A stretch of 64,000 bases of DNA. Origin: Kingella oralis (GTDB lineage: Bacteria > Pseudomonadota > Gammaproteobacteria > Burkholderiales > Neisseriaceae). The stretch is from NCBI RefSeq assembly GCF_014054985.1, contig NZ_CP059569.1:2232001-2296000 (forward strand), given 5' to 3'. The notes beneath the pieces were generated by a model. It was given only the letters and a program-made list of their open reading frames with translations, was not told the origin of the DNA and did no database searches. Both the position numbers and the translations under genes were made by a program. The first letter of the stretch is position 1. Every line of letters starts with the position of its first letter. Below are positions 8,477-16,674 of the stretch, piece by piece.

Positions 8477-8989
8477 ATGAAACCCCTAACCATCCGAAAT
8501 CTTTGCGCCGCTGCTGTGTTTTCAGGCTGCCTTATTGCGCTGCCCGCCCATGCCGAGCGCGTGCAAAAGTTTGGCTATGTAAACCCCGAGCGCGTTTACA
8601 CCGAAACCCAAGCCGCGCAACGCATTGAAGCCACTTTGCAACAAGAATTTGGCGCGCAGCAGCAAAAACTCAACGCACTGCAACAGCAAGGCATTCAACT
8701 TAAACAAAAGCTCACGCGCGGCAAACTGAGCAACGCGGCGCGTAAACAAACCGAAGCCAAATTACTGGAAACAGGCAAGCAATACCGCATCGCCTCCGCC
8801 CGCCTTGCCGAAGAATACAACCTGCGCCGCAACGAAGAATTTGCCGCGCTGCAAAACAACGCCAACACGGTTATCCGCAATATTGCCGAAAAAGAAAAAT
8901 ACGATTTGATTGTGCAAGAAGCGGTGTTTGTTACCCAGCAATACGACATCACCGACCGCGTGATTAAACTGTTGGATGAAATGAAGTAA
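8477..8989 (+). CDS. skp: Periplasmic chaperone Skp/OmpH
   Basis: Trimeric periplasmic chaperone that holds unfolded outer membrane proteins for BamA. It has 170 aa: signal peptide 1-26 ending PAHA, then a long Gln/Lys/Glu-rich coiled coil (about 45-130) and the C-terminal strand region KYDLIVQEAVFVTQQYDITD. Gene order after bamA supports the call. A DUS inside the signal peptide is read as FSGCL, placing a cysteine after Ser-Gly much like a lipobox; the normal AHA/E cleavage site is also intact. ATG 8477 follows an AGGACGAAC ribosome site. Confidence 0.9.
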   Translation: MKPLTIRNLCAAAVFSGCLIALPAHAERVQKFGYVNPERVYTETQAAQRIEATLQQEFGAQQQKLNALQQQGIQLKQKLTRGKLSNAARKQTEAKLLETGKQYRIASARLAEEYNLRRNEEFAALQNNANTVIRNIAEKEKYDLIVQEAVFVTQQYDITDRVIKLLDEMK

Positions 8990-9000
8990 TACAACCCAAA

Positions 9001-9040
9001 AGGCAGCCTGAAAACGGTGAAACGAATTTCAGGCTGCCTT
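9001..9040. terminator. DUS inverted pair after skp
   Basis: AGGCAGCCTGAAA (9001-9013) faces TTTCAGGCTGCCT (9027-9039). It begins 12 bp after the skp stop. A second DUS pair (9088-9126) follows before lpxD. Confidence 0.6.
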
Positions 9041-9160
9041 TGGCGTTATGATGGAATAGACGCCCTACTTATGCCGTTGTTTATCGTTTTCAGGCTGCCT
9101 CTGAAACGCACAAGGCAGCCTGAAACCCCATTCAGCCAAGCCTACCCGCAAGGAGCTCCC

Positions 9161-10201
9161 ATGACCCAATTCACCCTCTCCCAGCTTACCGCCCAACTCG
9201 GCGGCGAACTTATCGGCAACGACATCGTCATCACTGCCATCGCCCCCGCCGCCCGTGCCCAAGCGCATGAAATCACCTTTCTCGCCAACCCCAAATACAA
9301 AAGCGAAGTGGAGCACAGCCAAGCAGGCGCAATTATCGTTGCGCAAAAAGCCGCCGCACTTTTCCCTAATCGCAACCTGATTATCGCCGCCGACCCCTAT
9401 CTTTACTTCGCCCAAGTGGCAAGGCTGTTCCACCCCGCGCCCATAGCTCAAGCAGGCATCCATCCCACCGCCGTGATAGACCCTACCGCCCGCGTGCCCG
9501 CCAGCTGCGAAATCGGCGCAAATGTGTACATCGGCGCACGCACGGTGTTGGGCGAACAATGCCGCATCCTGCCCAACAGCGTGGTGGAACACGATTGCAC
9601 GCTCGGCAGCCAAGTCGTACTGCACCCCAACGTAACCGTTTACCACGGCTGCACGCTGGGCGAGCGCGTGGAAATCCATTCGGGCAGCATCATCGGCGCA
9701 GACGGCTTCGGGCTGGCGTTTGCGGGCGACCATTGGCTCAAAATCCCGCAAACGGGCGCGGTTACGCTGGGCGACGATGTGGAAATCGGCGCCAACACCA
9801 CCATAGACCGCGGTGCGATGAGCGACACCACAATCGGGCGCGGCACCAAAATCGACAACCTGATTCAAATCGCCCACAACTGCCAAATCGGCGCGCACAC
9901 CGTCATTGCCTCGTGCACCGGCATTTCAGGCAGCGTGAAAATCGGCGACTACTGCATCCTCGGCGGCGGCGTGGGCACGGTGGGGCATATTGAAATCGCC
10001 GACAAAACCACCATCGGCGGCGGCACATCCGTTACCCACAGCATCAAAGAAAGCGGCACGCACTACGCCAGCATCTACCCGATGCAAACCTTCCGCGAAT
10101 GGACGCGCAACGCCGTGCACCTGAACCACCTGAACGAAATGCACAAACGCCTCAAAGCGCTGGAAGCGCAGTTAGCCGAACGAAACGGCAACGAAGAATG
10201 A
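9161..10201 (+). CDS. lpxD: UDP-3-O-(3-hydroxyacyl)glucosamine N-acyltransferase
   Basis: Third step of lipid A synthesis: adds the second hydroxyacyl chain from acyl-ACP. It has 346 aa. The uridine-binding N-terminal domain (about 1-100) is followed by a left-handed beta helix of hexapeptide repeats (IGANVYIGARTVLG, VEIGANTTIDRGA) containing the catalytic-type HNCQIG. A C-terminal helix (HLNEMHKRLKALEAQL) closes the trimer. ATG 9161 was chosen for its AGGAG five bases upstream; the frame is open further upstream but that part encodes DUS sequence. In Neisseria fabZ and lpxA follow directly; here they are at 26004-27375. Confidence 0.95.
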   Translation: MTQFTLSQLTAQLGGELIGNDIVITAIAPAARAQAHEITFLANPKYKSEVEHSQAGAIIVAQKAAALFPNRNLIIAADPYLYFAQVARLFHPAPIAQAGIHPTAVIDPTARVPASCEIGANVYIGARTVLGEQCRILPNSVVEHDCTLGSQVVLHPNVTVYHGCTLGERVEIHSGSIIGADGFGLAFAGDHWLKIPQTGAVTLGDDVEIGANTTIDRGAMSDTTIGRGTKIDNLIQIAHNCQIGAHTVIASCTGISGSVKIGDYCILGGGVGTVGHIEIADKTTIGGGTSVTHSIKESGTHYASIYPMQTFREWTRNAVHLNHLNEMHKRLKALEAQLAERNGNEE

Positions 10202-10263
10202 TTTTCAGGCTGTCTGTGCACAATCCACAGGCAGCCTGAAAACGGTTATCGCAAAGGAACACC

Positions 10264-10503
10264 ATGCCGCTCAAACCTTTAACCATCCCCGTTCTAACCG
10301 CCCTGTTTATGACCACCCCAGCCCAAGCCTCCCCCGAACACAACCTCCTCAGCCAAAACGGCCACATCCTTGTTCAAACCCGCGCCCATGCCGAAGCACC
10401 CGCCGAAGTTCATATCGCCAACGTGTACGGCAAAAGCCGCGCCATCCAACATGTGATTAACAAGCAAAACGGCGCGGTTCTGCGGCTCACGCACGGGCGG
10501 TAG
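10264..10503 (+). CDS. Small predicted secreted protein, unknown
   Basis: 79 aa, starting 17 bp after a DUS, with AAAGGA before the ATG. The first 22 residues look like a signal peptide (MPLKPLTIPVLTALFMTTPA, then QAS). The mature part is short and polar (NGHILVQTRAHAEAPAEVHI). I do not recognise a family. It is followed two bases later by a small membrane protein, so the two are probably co-expressed. Third-position composition matches real genes nearby. Confidence 0.5.
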   Translation: MPLKPLTIPVLTALFMTTPAQASPEHNLLSQNGHILVQTRAHAEAPAEVHIANVYGKSRAIQHVINKQNGAVLRLTHGR

Positions 10504-10505
10504 GC

Positions 10506-10721
10506 ATGTGGCACATCATCCTAATCGGCTATGTTTTCGTCACGCTGATGTTTTCCATCGCGCAGTATCCGCAGGGCATCGCGCGGGTGTTGATTTATCT
10601 GGTGTTTTGGACAGTGCTGCCCACGCTGTTTTCGCTGTGGGTGGTGCTGATTCGGCGGCGCAACAAGCGGATGAAGTTGGAAGAGAGAGCAGAGCGTGGC
10701 AACCGCGATAAGGCAGCCTGA
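10506..10721 (+). CDS. Small membrane protein, unknown
   Basis: 71 aa. Two hydrophobic segments (about residues 2-20 and 27-48) are followed by a basic tail (IRRRNKRMKLEERAERGNR), which by the positive-inside rule would be cytoplasmic. It starts two bases after the preceding small gene. The stop codon TGA comes from a DUS: the tail ends in Lys-Ala-Ala-stop read from AAGGCAGCCTGA. No family recognised. Confidence 0.5.
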   Translation: MWHIILIGYVFVTLMFSIAQYPQGIARVLIYLVFWTVLPTLFSLWVVLIRRRNKRMKLEERAERGNRDKAA

Positions 10722-11111
10722 AAACGAACGAAGTGCGTTTCAGCGAAGCTAAAACCACAGGCTGCAGCGAAGCTAAAACCATCCGTCCTGCAAAAAATCG
10801 TTTGGCGTGACACCAAACGGTTTTGTCTTTTTCAGGCTGCCTCTTTGGCGCGTCAGCTCGCCGACATTTTTCCAACCCGTAAAGCCCCGTTGAATACTAT
10901 TTGGCGGCGAGCCGTCGCCGCGCCATTTTAGATTTCAGGCTGCCTCAAAGATTCGGGCCGGGTAACAAGCCCAGCTTAAAACGCGGGCGCAAAGACAGGC
11001 AGCCTGAAACGCTCACCCCGCGCTTTCTACGGCTTGCTGGCAAGCCGTGCGCTGGCGAAAAGTATTTTCAGGCTGCCTGATGATGCACTGTTTGATGGTC
11101 GGCGGGGGTGG
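10722..11111. other. Repeat-rich intergenic region
   Basis: No gene seen. It holds several DUS, two close copies of GCGAAGCTAAAACC (10745-10783), a terminator-like hairpin with arms near 10795-10824 (TCGTTTGG/CCAAACGG, then TTTTGTC), and the palindrome ACGGCTTGC-TG-GCAAGCCGT (11029-11048). The last has relatives at 44203, 49585 and 62651. Confidence 0.6.
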
Positions 11112-11999
11112 TTAGAACTTGCGCCCGACGGTGAATTCTGCCAGCTCGCGCAGGCGTGTGGCGCGTGCATCAAACGTTGCCAGCGCGTTGATGGCGTCGG
11201 CGGCGAGTTGTTCGGCATAGCCTCGCGCCGCGTCCAAGCCGAGCAGTTTCACATAGGTGGGCTTGTCGGCATCGGCATCTTTGCCTGCGGTTTTGCCCAG
11301 CGTGGTGGTGTCGGCGGCGCAGTCCAACACGTCGTCAATCACTTGAAACGCCAAGCCGAGTTTGGCGGCGTATTCGTCCAGCGCGGCGAGCGCGGCCTCA
11401 TCCACATCGGGGCAGCTTAATGCGCCCAGCTGCACCGCCGCGCGAATCAGCGCGCCTGTTTTCAGGCTGTGCATTTGCTCCAACGCATCTTGCGGCAAAT
11501 CGTGCCCCACGTTAGCTAAATCAATTGCTTGTCCACCTGCCATGCCTGTGCTACCCGAGGCGCGTGCCAACACGTTGAGCATGCGCAGCTGCCGCGCGGC
11601 GGGTAAATCGGTTTGGCGCGACAGCAGCTCAAACGCCAGCGTTTGCAAGGCATCGCCCACCAGCAGCGCGGTTGCCGCGCCATACGCCACATGGCAGGTG
11701 GGCTTGCCGCGCCGCAGCGTGTCGTTGTCCATTTCGGGCATATCGTCGTGCACCAGCGAGTAAACGTGGATGCATTCCACCGCCGCCAGCGCGGCTTCGC
11801 AGGCAGCCTGAACACGGTTGCCCAGCTCGGCGGCGGCTAACACCAGCATCGGGCGCAGCCGTTTGCCGCCATCCAATGCGGCATAGCGCATCGCTTCGTG
11901 CAAGCCTTGCGGCGCAAGGGCGGTTTCAGGCAGCATCTGTTGCAACACGGCTTCGGTGTGCGCCTGCGCGGTTTTTTGCCACGTTACAAAATCATTCAC
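11112..11999 (-). CDS. ispA: Farnesyl diphosphate synthase (short-chain polyprenyl synthase)
   Basis: Condenses dimethylallyl-PP and geranyl-PP with isopentenyl-PP to make farnesyl-PP, the precursor for ubiquinone and undecaprenyl chains. It has 295 aa, typical for IspA. GGKRLRP is near residue 46, the first aspartate motif is DDMPEMDNDTLRRGKPT near 86-102, and the second is VIDDVLDCAADT near 220. The start overlaps the xseB stop by 8 bp, the usual xseB-ispA coupling. A DUS near the middle is read as HSLKTGAL. Confidence 0.95.
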   Translation of the reverse strand: MNDFVTWQKTAQAHTEAVLQQMLPETALAPQGLHEAMRYAALDGGKRLRPMLVLAAAELGNRVQAACEAALAAVECIHVYSLVHDDMPEMDNDTLRRGKPTCHVAYGAATALLVGDALQTLAFELLSRQTDLPAARQLRMLNVLARASGSTGMAGGQAIDLANVGHDLPQDALEQMHSLKTGALIRAAVQLGALSCPDVDEAALAALDEYAAKLGLAFQVIDDVLDCAADTTTLGKTAGKDADADKPTYVKLLGLDAARGYAEQLAADAINALATFDARATRLRELAEFTVGRKF

Positions 12000-12219
12000 C
12001 TTCTAGCTCCCAGTCTTTTAAATCGCCGTGGTCTAACACTTGAATTTTTTGCTCTACGGCGGCGAGTTTTTGTTGGCAGTAGCGCACCAATTCCACGCCT
12101 TCGGCGTAGTTTTCTAGGGCTTCTTCTAGCGGTTGGGCGTTGTTTTGCATGGATTGGGTGATGGCTTCTAAACGAGCGATTGCGTCTTCAAATGTTTTGG
12201 GCGGGGATTTTTTTGCCAT
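11992..12219 (-). CDS. xseB: Exodeoxyribonuclease VII small subunit
   Basis: Small subunit of ExoVII, a single-strand DNA nuclease. With the ATG at 12219 it is 75 aa, the normal size (MAKKSPPKTFEDAIARLEAI). The helical pattern LEEALENYAEGVELVRYCQQKL is typical. A longer frame to 12306 exists but would encode a DUS and poor sequence. It overlaps ispA by 8 bp. The large subunit xseA is not in the window. Confidence 0.93.
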   Translation of the reverse strand: MAKKSPPKTFEDAIARLEAITQSMQNNAQPLEEALENYAEGVELVRYCQQKLAAVEQKIQVLDHGDLKDWELEGE

Positions 12220-12311
12220 GATGGGTCTCGGGGGGATTAGAGAAAGGGATAACGGCGTTGATTGGTTTTCAGGCTGCCTGCACTTTGAGGCAGCCTGAAA
12301 ACGCATTCAGC

Positions 12312-13709
12312 CTATTTGCCAATGCAAAAGCGGCTGAATATCACGCCCAGCAAATCATCGGCGGTAAATTCGCCGGTGATTTCGCTGCACGCGTTTTGCG
12401 CAAGGCGCAGGTGTTCGGCAAGCAGTTCAAGCTGGTGGTTGCCGCAAAGGGCGGCGTTGTCTAGCTCGCGCTGGGCGGTTTCTAGCGCGTGGATGTGGCG
12501 GCTGCGGGCAAGGAACAAGCCTTCGCTTTCGCCTTGCCAGCCCACTGCATCCAGCAAGGCTTGTTTGAGCAAATCCAAGCCTGCGCCTGTTTTGGCGGAT
12601 AGTTTAATGAGCGTGGCGGGCGTATCCGTTTTAATTTTCAGGCTGCCTATCTGGTTATCCACACGGCTGGGCGTTTCGTTGCGCAAGTCGGCTTTGTTGT
12701 GGATAACAATGCGGGTGAGGCTGCTGGGCAGCTTGTTCAATATCGCCTGCGTAGCGGCGTTGATGCCTTCGGCGGGGTCTATCAAAATCAGGGCAACATC
12801 GGCGTTTTGCACGGCTTTTTCGCTGCGTTCAATGCCGATTTTTTCTACTAAATCGTCGGTCTCGCGCAGCCCTGCGGTGTCAGTGATGTGAATAGGCACG
12901 CCATCTAGCGTGATGTGTTCGCGCACGGTGTCGCGTGTGGTGCCGGCAATGTGGGTTACGATGGCGATGTCGTCGCCCGCCAGCGCGTTAAGCAGGCTGG
13001 ACTTGCCCACATTGGGCGCGCCCACCAGCACCACGTTCATGCCTTCGCGCAAAATCGCGCCTTGCCCGGCTGTGGATAAAATTGTGGACAGTTCGTTTTG
13101 TAGCGCGGCGAGCTTGCCTTTGGCATCGGCGGCTTCCAGAAAATCAATCTCTTCTTCGGGAAAATCCAGCGTGGCTTCAACCAGCATCCGCAGGGTGATT
13201 AAATCGTCCACAAGGGCGTGGATGCGGTTGGAAAACGCGCCTTTGAGCGAGCGCACCGCCATGCGGGCGGCGGCTTGGCTGGATGCGTCGATTAAATCGG
13301 CAACGCTTTCGGCTTGGGCAAGGTCTAATTTGTTGTTTAAAAAGGCGCGTTTGGTGAACTCGCCTGCTTCGGCGATGCGCGCGCCCAGTTGCAGGCAGCG
13401 GTTGAGCAGCATTTGCAGCACAATTTGCCCGCCATGCCCTTGCAGTTCTATCACGTCTTCGCCGGTGAAGCTGGCGGGGGCGGCGAAATAGAGCAGGATG
13501 CCGTTGTCGATGGCGTTGCCGTGTTCGTCTAAAAAATCGGTATAGAGCGCGGTGCGCGGCTTGGGCGTTTTGCCGCCTGTGATGGCTTGGGCAATGGGCA
13601 AAAGCTGGCTGCCTGAAATGCGAATCACGCCCACGCCGCCGCGTCCTGCTGCGGTGGCGATGGCGGCGATGGTGGGTTGCGCGGCTGTGGATGGTTGTGT
13701 GGATAACAT
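12312..13709 (-). CDS. mnmE: tRNA uridine-5-carboxymethylaminomethyl GTPase MnmE
   Basis: With MnmG it modifies U34 of several tRNAs. It has 465 aa. The N-terminal tetrahydrofolate-binding domain is about 1-125, a helical domain follows, and a G domain is inserted at about 225-385 with GAPNVGKSSLLN (P-loop), DTAGLRETDD (G3) and NKAD (G4). The C-terminus is FCIGK; its catalytic-type cysteine motif is intact. It is flanked by DUS pairs, suggesting its own transcript. The coding region contains several exact DnaA-box 9-mers, one at the start codon. Confidence 0.95.
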   Translation of the reverse strand: MLSTQPSTAAQPTIAAIATAAGRGGVGVIRISGSQLLPIAQAITGGKTPKPRTALYTDFLDEHGNAIDNGILLYFAAPASFTGEDVIELQGHGGQIVLQMLLNRCLQLGARIAEAGEFTKRAFLNNKLDLAQAESVADLIDASSQAAARMAVRSLKGAFSNRIHALVDDLITLRMLVEATLDFPEEEIDFLEAADAKGKLAALQNELSTILSTAGQGAILREGMNVVLVGAPNVGKSSLLNALAGDDIAIVTHIAGTTRDTVREHITLDGVPIHITDTAGLRETDDLVEKIGIERSEKAVQNADVALILIDPAEGINAATQAILNKLPSSLTRIVIHNKADLRNETPSRVDNQIGSLKIKTDTPATLIKLSAKTGAGLDLLKQALLDAVGWQGESEGLFLARSRHIHALETAQRELDNAALCGNHQLELLAEHLRLAQNACSEITGEFTADDLLGVIFSRFCIGK

Positions 13710-13772
13710 TTTGGGATAACGGATGGGGATGGCTGAGGCAGCCTGAAACGGGTAAATAACTTTTCAGGCTGC

Positions 13773-14228
13773 CTATCGGTTGGCTTGCAGGCGCAGTTTT
13801 TTGCGCTGCTCGGCGGCGGCATGGCGGAGGATTTGTTGCTCGGTTTGCAATGCCAGCGGTGGCACGGCAACGGGCTTGCCGTCTTTCATGGCAACCATGG
13901 TGAAATAGCAAGAATTGGTGTGGCGCACGGTGCGTGTTTGGATGTTTTCGGCTTCCACGCGGATGCCGATTTCCATGGAGGTGCGCCCCACCAGGTTCAC
14001 ACTGGCGTAATAGTTCACCAGCTCGCCCACATGAATCGGCTCTTTAAACATCACTTGGTCCACCGACAGCGTTACGCACATATTGCCCGAATAGCGGCTG
14101 GCGCAGGCGTAGGCAACTTGGTCTAGCATTTTGAGCAGCTCGCCGCCGTGTAGATTGCCGCTAAAATTGGCCATCGCGGGGGTAATCAGGGTGGTCATGT
14201 GGAGTTCGTGGGCAGGGGGATTTTGCAT
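13773..14228 (-). CDS. Acyl-CoA thioesterase, hotdog fold (YciA-like)
   Basis: 151 aa. Hydrolyses acyl-CoA to free acid and CoA; likely substrates are short to medium chains. Hotdog core with NFSGNLHGGELLKMLDQVAY near residues 21-40, where the Asn/His/Gly region and Asp fit the YciA/BFIT active site. VMFKEPIHVGELV and VRHTNSCYFTMVAM are also family-like. It is monocistronic between DUS pairs. The C-terminal 25 residues are basic. Substrate is not readable from sequence. Confidence 0.85.
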   Translation of the reverse strand: MQNPPAHELHMTTLITPAMANFSGNLHGGELLKMLDQVAYACASRYSGNMCVTLSVDQVMFKEPIHVGELVNYYASVNLVGRTSMEIGIRVEAENIQTRTVRHTNSCYFTMVAMKDGKPVAVPPLALQTEQQILRHAAAEQRKKLRLQANR

Positions 14229-14277
14229 GATGGCTGACGGTTGGGAAAAAAGCGGTATTTTAGCAAATTGGCAGGGA

Positions 14278-14317
14278 AAGGCAGCCTGAAACGCGCTTTT
14301 CCTGTTTCAGGCTGCCT
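14278..14317. terminator. DUS inverted pair between gloA and thioesterase genes
   Basis: AGGCAGCCTGAAA and TTTCAGGCTGCCT arms close together in the gap downstream of gloA (minus strand). It probably ends gloA transcription. Confidence 0.55.
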
Positions 14318-14340
14318 TGGGCGGATGATTGGGCGCGGGT

Positions 14341-14751
14341 TTACGCGCCTTTGTAGGTATCTGCGCCCGTGCCTTTTTCAATAAATTCAATTTTGTAGCC
14401 GTCTGGGTCTTCCACAAACGCGATAACCGTGGTGCCGTGTTTCATCGGCGCGGCTTCGCGGATGACTTTGCCGCCTTTGGCGCGCACGGCATCGCAGGCT
14501 GCGGCGGCGTTGTCCACTTCTATGGCGATGTGTCCGTAGCCCGCGCCCAAGTCGTAGGACGGCGTGTCCCAGTTGTGGGTGAGTTCCAGCACGGTGGTGT
14601 CGCATTCTTCGCCGTAGCCCACAAACGCCAGCGTGAAACGCCCGTCGGGGTAGTCTTTGCGGCGCAACAGTTTCATGTTCAGCACTTCGGTGTAAAACGC
14701 CAAAGATTTATCCAAATTGCCCACGCGCAGCATGGTGTGTAGTAATCGCAT
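14341..14751 (-). CDS. gloA: Lactoylglutathione lyase (glyoxalase I)
   Basis: Converts the methylglyoxal-glutathione hemithioacetal to S-lactoylglutathione. It has 136 aa and starts MRLLHTMLRVGNLDKSLAFY with the first metal ligand His5. Two vicinal-oxygen-chelate repeats are visible, with the second His and Glu ligands in GYGHIAIEVDN and EDPDGYKIEFIEKG. The length and motifs match bacterial Ni-type GloA. Single gene, AAGGAA before the ATG. Confidence 0.95.
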   Translation of the reverse strand: MRLLHTMLRVGNLDKSLAFYTEVLNMKLLRRKDYPDGRFTLAFVGYGEECDTTVLELTHNWDTPSYDLGAGYGHIAIEVDNAAAACDAVRAKGGKVIREAAPMKHGTTVIAFVEDPDGYKIEFIEKGTGADTYKGA

Positions 14752-15098
14752 GATTGTGTTCCTTTATGTTTGTTGGTTAAAAGGCAGTCTGAAAATCGGT
14801 TTTCAAACTTTCAGGCTGCCTATTTTACAATTGATTCCGCCGTTTACCTAATCTTGCCTGCGCATCAGGCAGCCTGAAAACGGGTTGAGGATTGTTTGGC
14901 AAAGCCCGTTTAACTGATTTGCTAATTCTGTCCTAAAAAATGCCCGTCTTTTTATTCAAACAGCCAACCCACTCTATTTTCAAGCTGTCTTAAATAAACC
15001 AGCGCATTGGTTAGTAAACTATTGCTGGTTTCCTTTTTTCAGGCTGCCACCAATCACGATAAAATACCCACACCCATCCCAAAAGGCAGCCTGAAACC
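14752..15098. other. Intergenic region without a gene
   Basis: Contains one imperfect DUS pair (near 14780-14823), a DUS near 14867 and others near 15040 and 15083. It is AT-richer than the flanks. No RNA gene or credible reading frame seen. Confidence 0.5.
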
Positions 15099-15770
15099 AT
15101 GCTCCACACCCTTCACCCCATCGGCACAGTCCAATCCCCCTACGCCCAAAAATTCGGCATTCCCCGCCAGCCCCAACTCGTCCCCGCCGCCCAAATCATC
15201 CTTATCCTCAACCCCGAATTTACCGCCGACAGCGTGCGCGGTTTAGACGGCTTTGACTACATCTGGCTACAATTTCTGTTTCACGATGCCATCTACGAAG
15301 GCTGGTCGCAAATGGTTCGCCCACCGCGCCTCGGCGGCAAACAAAAAATGGGCGTATTCGCCACCCGCAGCCCGCACCGCCCCAACCACATCGGGCTTTC
15401 CCTGCTGCGCCTTATCCGCATAGACACCACAGGCAGCCGCGTGCACATCCATTGCCAAGGCGGCGACCTGCTAGATGGCACGCCCATTTTAGACATCAAA
15501 CCCTACATCCCCTTTGCCGAAGCCCATCCCCAAGCCCGCGCAGGCTTTGTGAACGGCGCGCCCGAGCGGTTAAACGTGATTTGGCAGCCTGAAAGCCGCC
15601 CATCCGCGCTTTCCCCCGAACAGCGCGCCCTAATCGAACAAAGCCTCGCCCAAGACCCCCGCCCCGCCTATCAAGACCTCCCCGAGCGCATCTACGGCAC
15701 GACCATCGCCGGCAAAGAAGTGAAATTTCAAATCGCCAACGGCAGCGTTCGCATTCTGTCGTGCGAATAA
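15099..15770 (+). CDS. trmO: tRNA (N6-threonylcarbamoyladenosine37-N6)-methyltransferase TrmO
   Basis: SAM-dependent enzyme that methylates t6A37 in threonine tRNAs, an unusual beta-barrel methyltransferase (formerly TsaA/YaeB). It has 223 aa. The N-terminal IGTVQSPYAQKFGIPRQPQ and the core ATRSPHRPNHIGLSLLRL are signature segments, with LDGTPILDIKPYIP after them. Full length compared with E. coli (235). The start directly follows a DUS, so the ribosome site is weak. The coding strand is markedly C-rich. Confidence 0.93.
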   Translation: MLHTLHPIGTVQSPYAQKFGIPRQPQLVPAAQIILILNPEFTADSVRGLDGFDYIWLQFLFHDAIYEGWSQMVRPPRLGGKQKMGVFATRSPHRPNHIGLSLLRLIRIDTTGSRVHIHCQGGDLLDGTPILDIKPYIPFAEAHPQARAGFVNGAPERLNVIWQPESRPSALSPEQRALIEQSLAQDPRPAYQDLPERIYGTTIAGKEVKFQIANGSVRILSCE

Positions 15771-15906
15771 AACCGCCGCACGCAAAAAAGGACGCGCCCG
15801 GCACGTCCAATCTCACAAGAAAAAGGGAATGTAATTCGCGGTAAACAAACTGTTTTAGCTTCGCAACTGCGCTTCGCTACGCAGGCTGCCTAAGCGCCTG
15901 CGCCGA

Positions 15907-16221
15907 TTAGTCGTCCAATTTGCTGGAAATCACCGCGCCCGTTTTGGCATTCACTTCCACTTCGTATTTCTGCCCGTTTGCCGTGCGCACGTCCACGTCA
16001 AAATGGTCGGGCTTGTTGCGGCTGCGGTCAAATTCCACTTCCGTCGCCTGCCCGCCGCCCACTTTGGCAACGGCAATTTGCGCCGCTTTTTCGTGCGTAA
16101 TGTATTGGGCGCGGTTTTGCTCGTAGTGCAGGTAATCGCCGCCCGCCAGCGCAGGCGCGGAAACGGCAGCAAACAATGCGGCAAATAAAACGGCTGCGGT
16201 TTTTTGGGTGTTGAATTTCAT
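15907..16221 (-). CDS. Periplasmic PepSY-domain protein
   Basis: 104 aa. Signal peptide (about 1-26, ending APALA) then a single PepSY domain: YITHEKAAQIAVAKVGGGQA, a central strand, and YEVEVNAKTGAVISSKLDD. PepSY proteins are thought to modulate proteases or sensors in the envelope. Its promoter carries the same CTAATT direct repeat as the two-component operon at 4 kb, so it is a likely target of that regulator. A second PepSY protein with a metal-binding tail lies at 61240. Confidence 0.88.
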   Translation of the reverse strand: MKFNTQKTAAVLFAALFAAVSAPALAGGDYLHYEQNRAQYITHEKAAQIAVAKVGGGQATEVEFDRSRNKPDHFDVDVRTANGQKYEVEVNAKTGAVISSKLDD

Positions 16222-16275
16222 GGTATGACTCCTGTTAGTGGTTAAGAAAATGTGTGTCGCTTGACAACGGTTCGC

Positions 16276-16307
16276 AGTATGGAGAGCGAAAATTAGGAGA
16301 TAATTAG
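16276..16307 (-). promoter_or_regulatory. Direct-repeat operator and promoter of PepSY gene
   Basis: On the minus strand, CTAATT (16302-16307), five bases, CTAATT (16291-16296), nine bases, then CATACT (16276-16281) as a candidate -10. Spacing is identical to the element at 4167-4198. Regulation by the response regulator is inferred. Confidence 0.55.
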
Positions 16308-16426
16308 GAGTGTATTAAGAATGTGTAAAGGTTTTCAGGCTGCCTCAATGTAAAGGCAGCCTGAAATCGCATTTGGGCTTTATACGAAGCAAAAACCACA
16401 CTTTGCCACCATTATCCGGCTCAAAT

Positions 16427-16456
16427 TTGCCAAACTCCGCCGCCCGCGCGTATCAT
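16427..16456 (+). promoter_or_regulatory. Candidate promoter for the rtcB leader
   Basis: TTGCCA (16427-16432), 18-bp spacer, TATCAT (16451-16456). It lies 44 bp before a small reading frame and 218 bp before rtcB. Moderate match to sigma70; no sigma54 (RtcR-type) signature is seen. Confidence 0.35.
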
Positions 16457-16499
16457 CCGCGCTTTCATTGTTCAACCCATTGCCAAGAAAGGATAAACC

Positions 16500-16562
16500 A
16501 TGCAAACCATCGCTCAAACTACCATCCAACTTGGCAGCCTGAACGCCGCGCGCGTTATCTAA
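16500..16562 (+). CDS. Possible 20-aa leader peptide upstream of rtcB
   Basis: ATG at 16500 follows AAAGGA at a good distance and the frame closes with TAA after 20 codons (begins MQTIAQTTIQ). It contains a DUS. Just after it GCCC-GTTC-GGGC can form a small hairpin. The good ribosome site suggests translation, possibly as a leader for rtcB-prfH, but there is no family match and it may be chance. Confidence 0.3.
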   Translation: MQTIAQTTIQLGSLNAARVI

Positions 16563-16674
16563 CCGCCCGTTCGGGCTGCTTTCTCCAATTATTGTTTAGA
16601 CAAAGATTTCAATGCCATGCCGTTTTAGGCAGCCTGAAACACGTCTCAACAAAAGCAAAAAGAAAGTGTCCCAC

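Noticed and set aside
9065..9898. 277-codon open frame antisense to lpxD
   Set aside because: Low-complexity translation and complete overlap with a confident gene.
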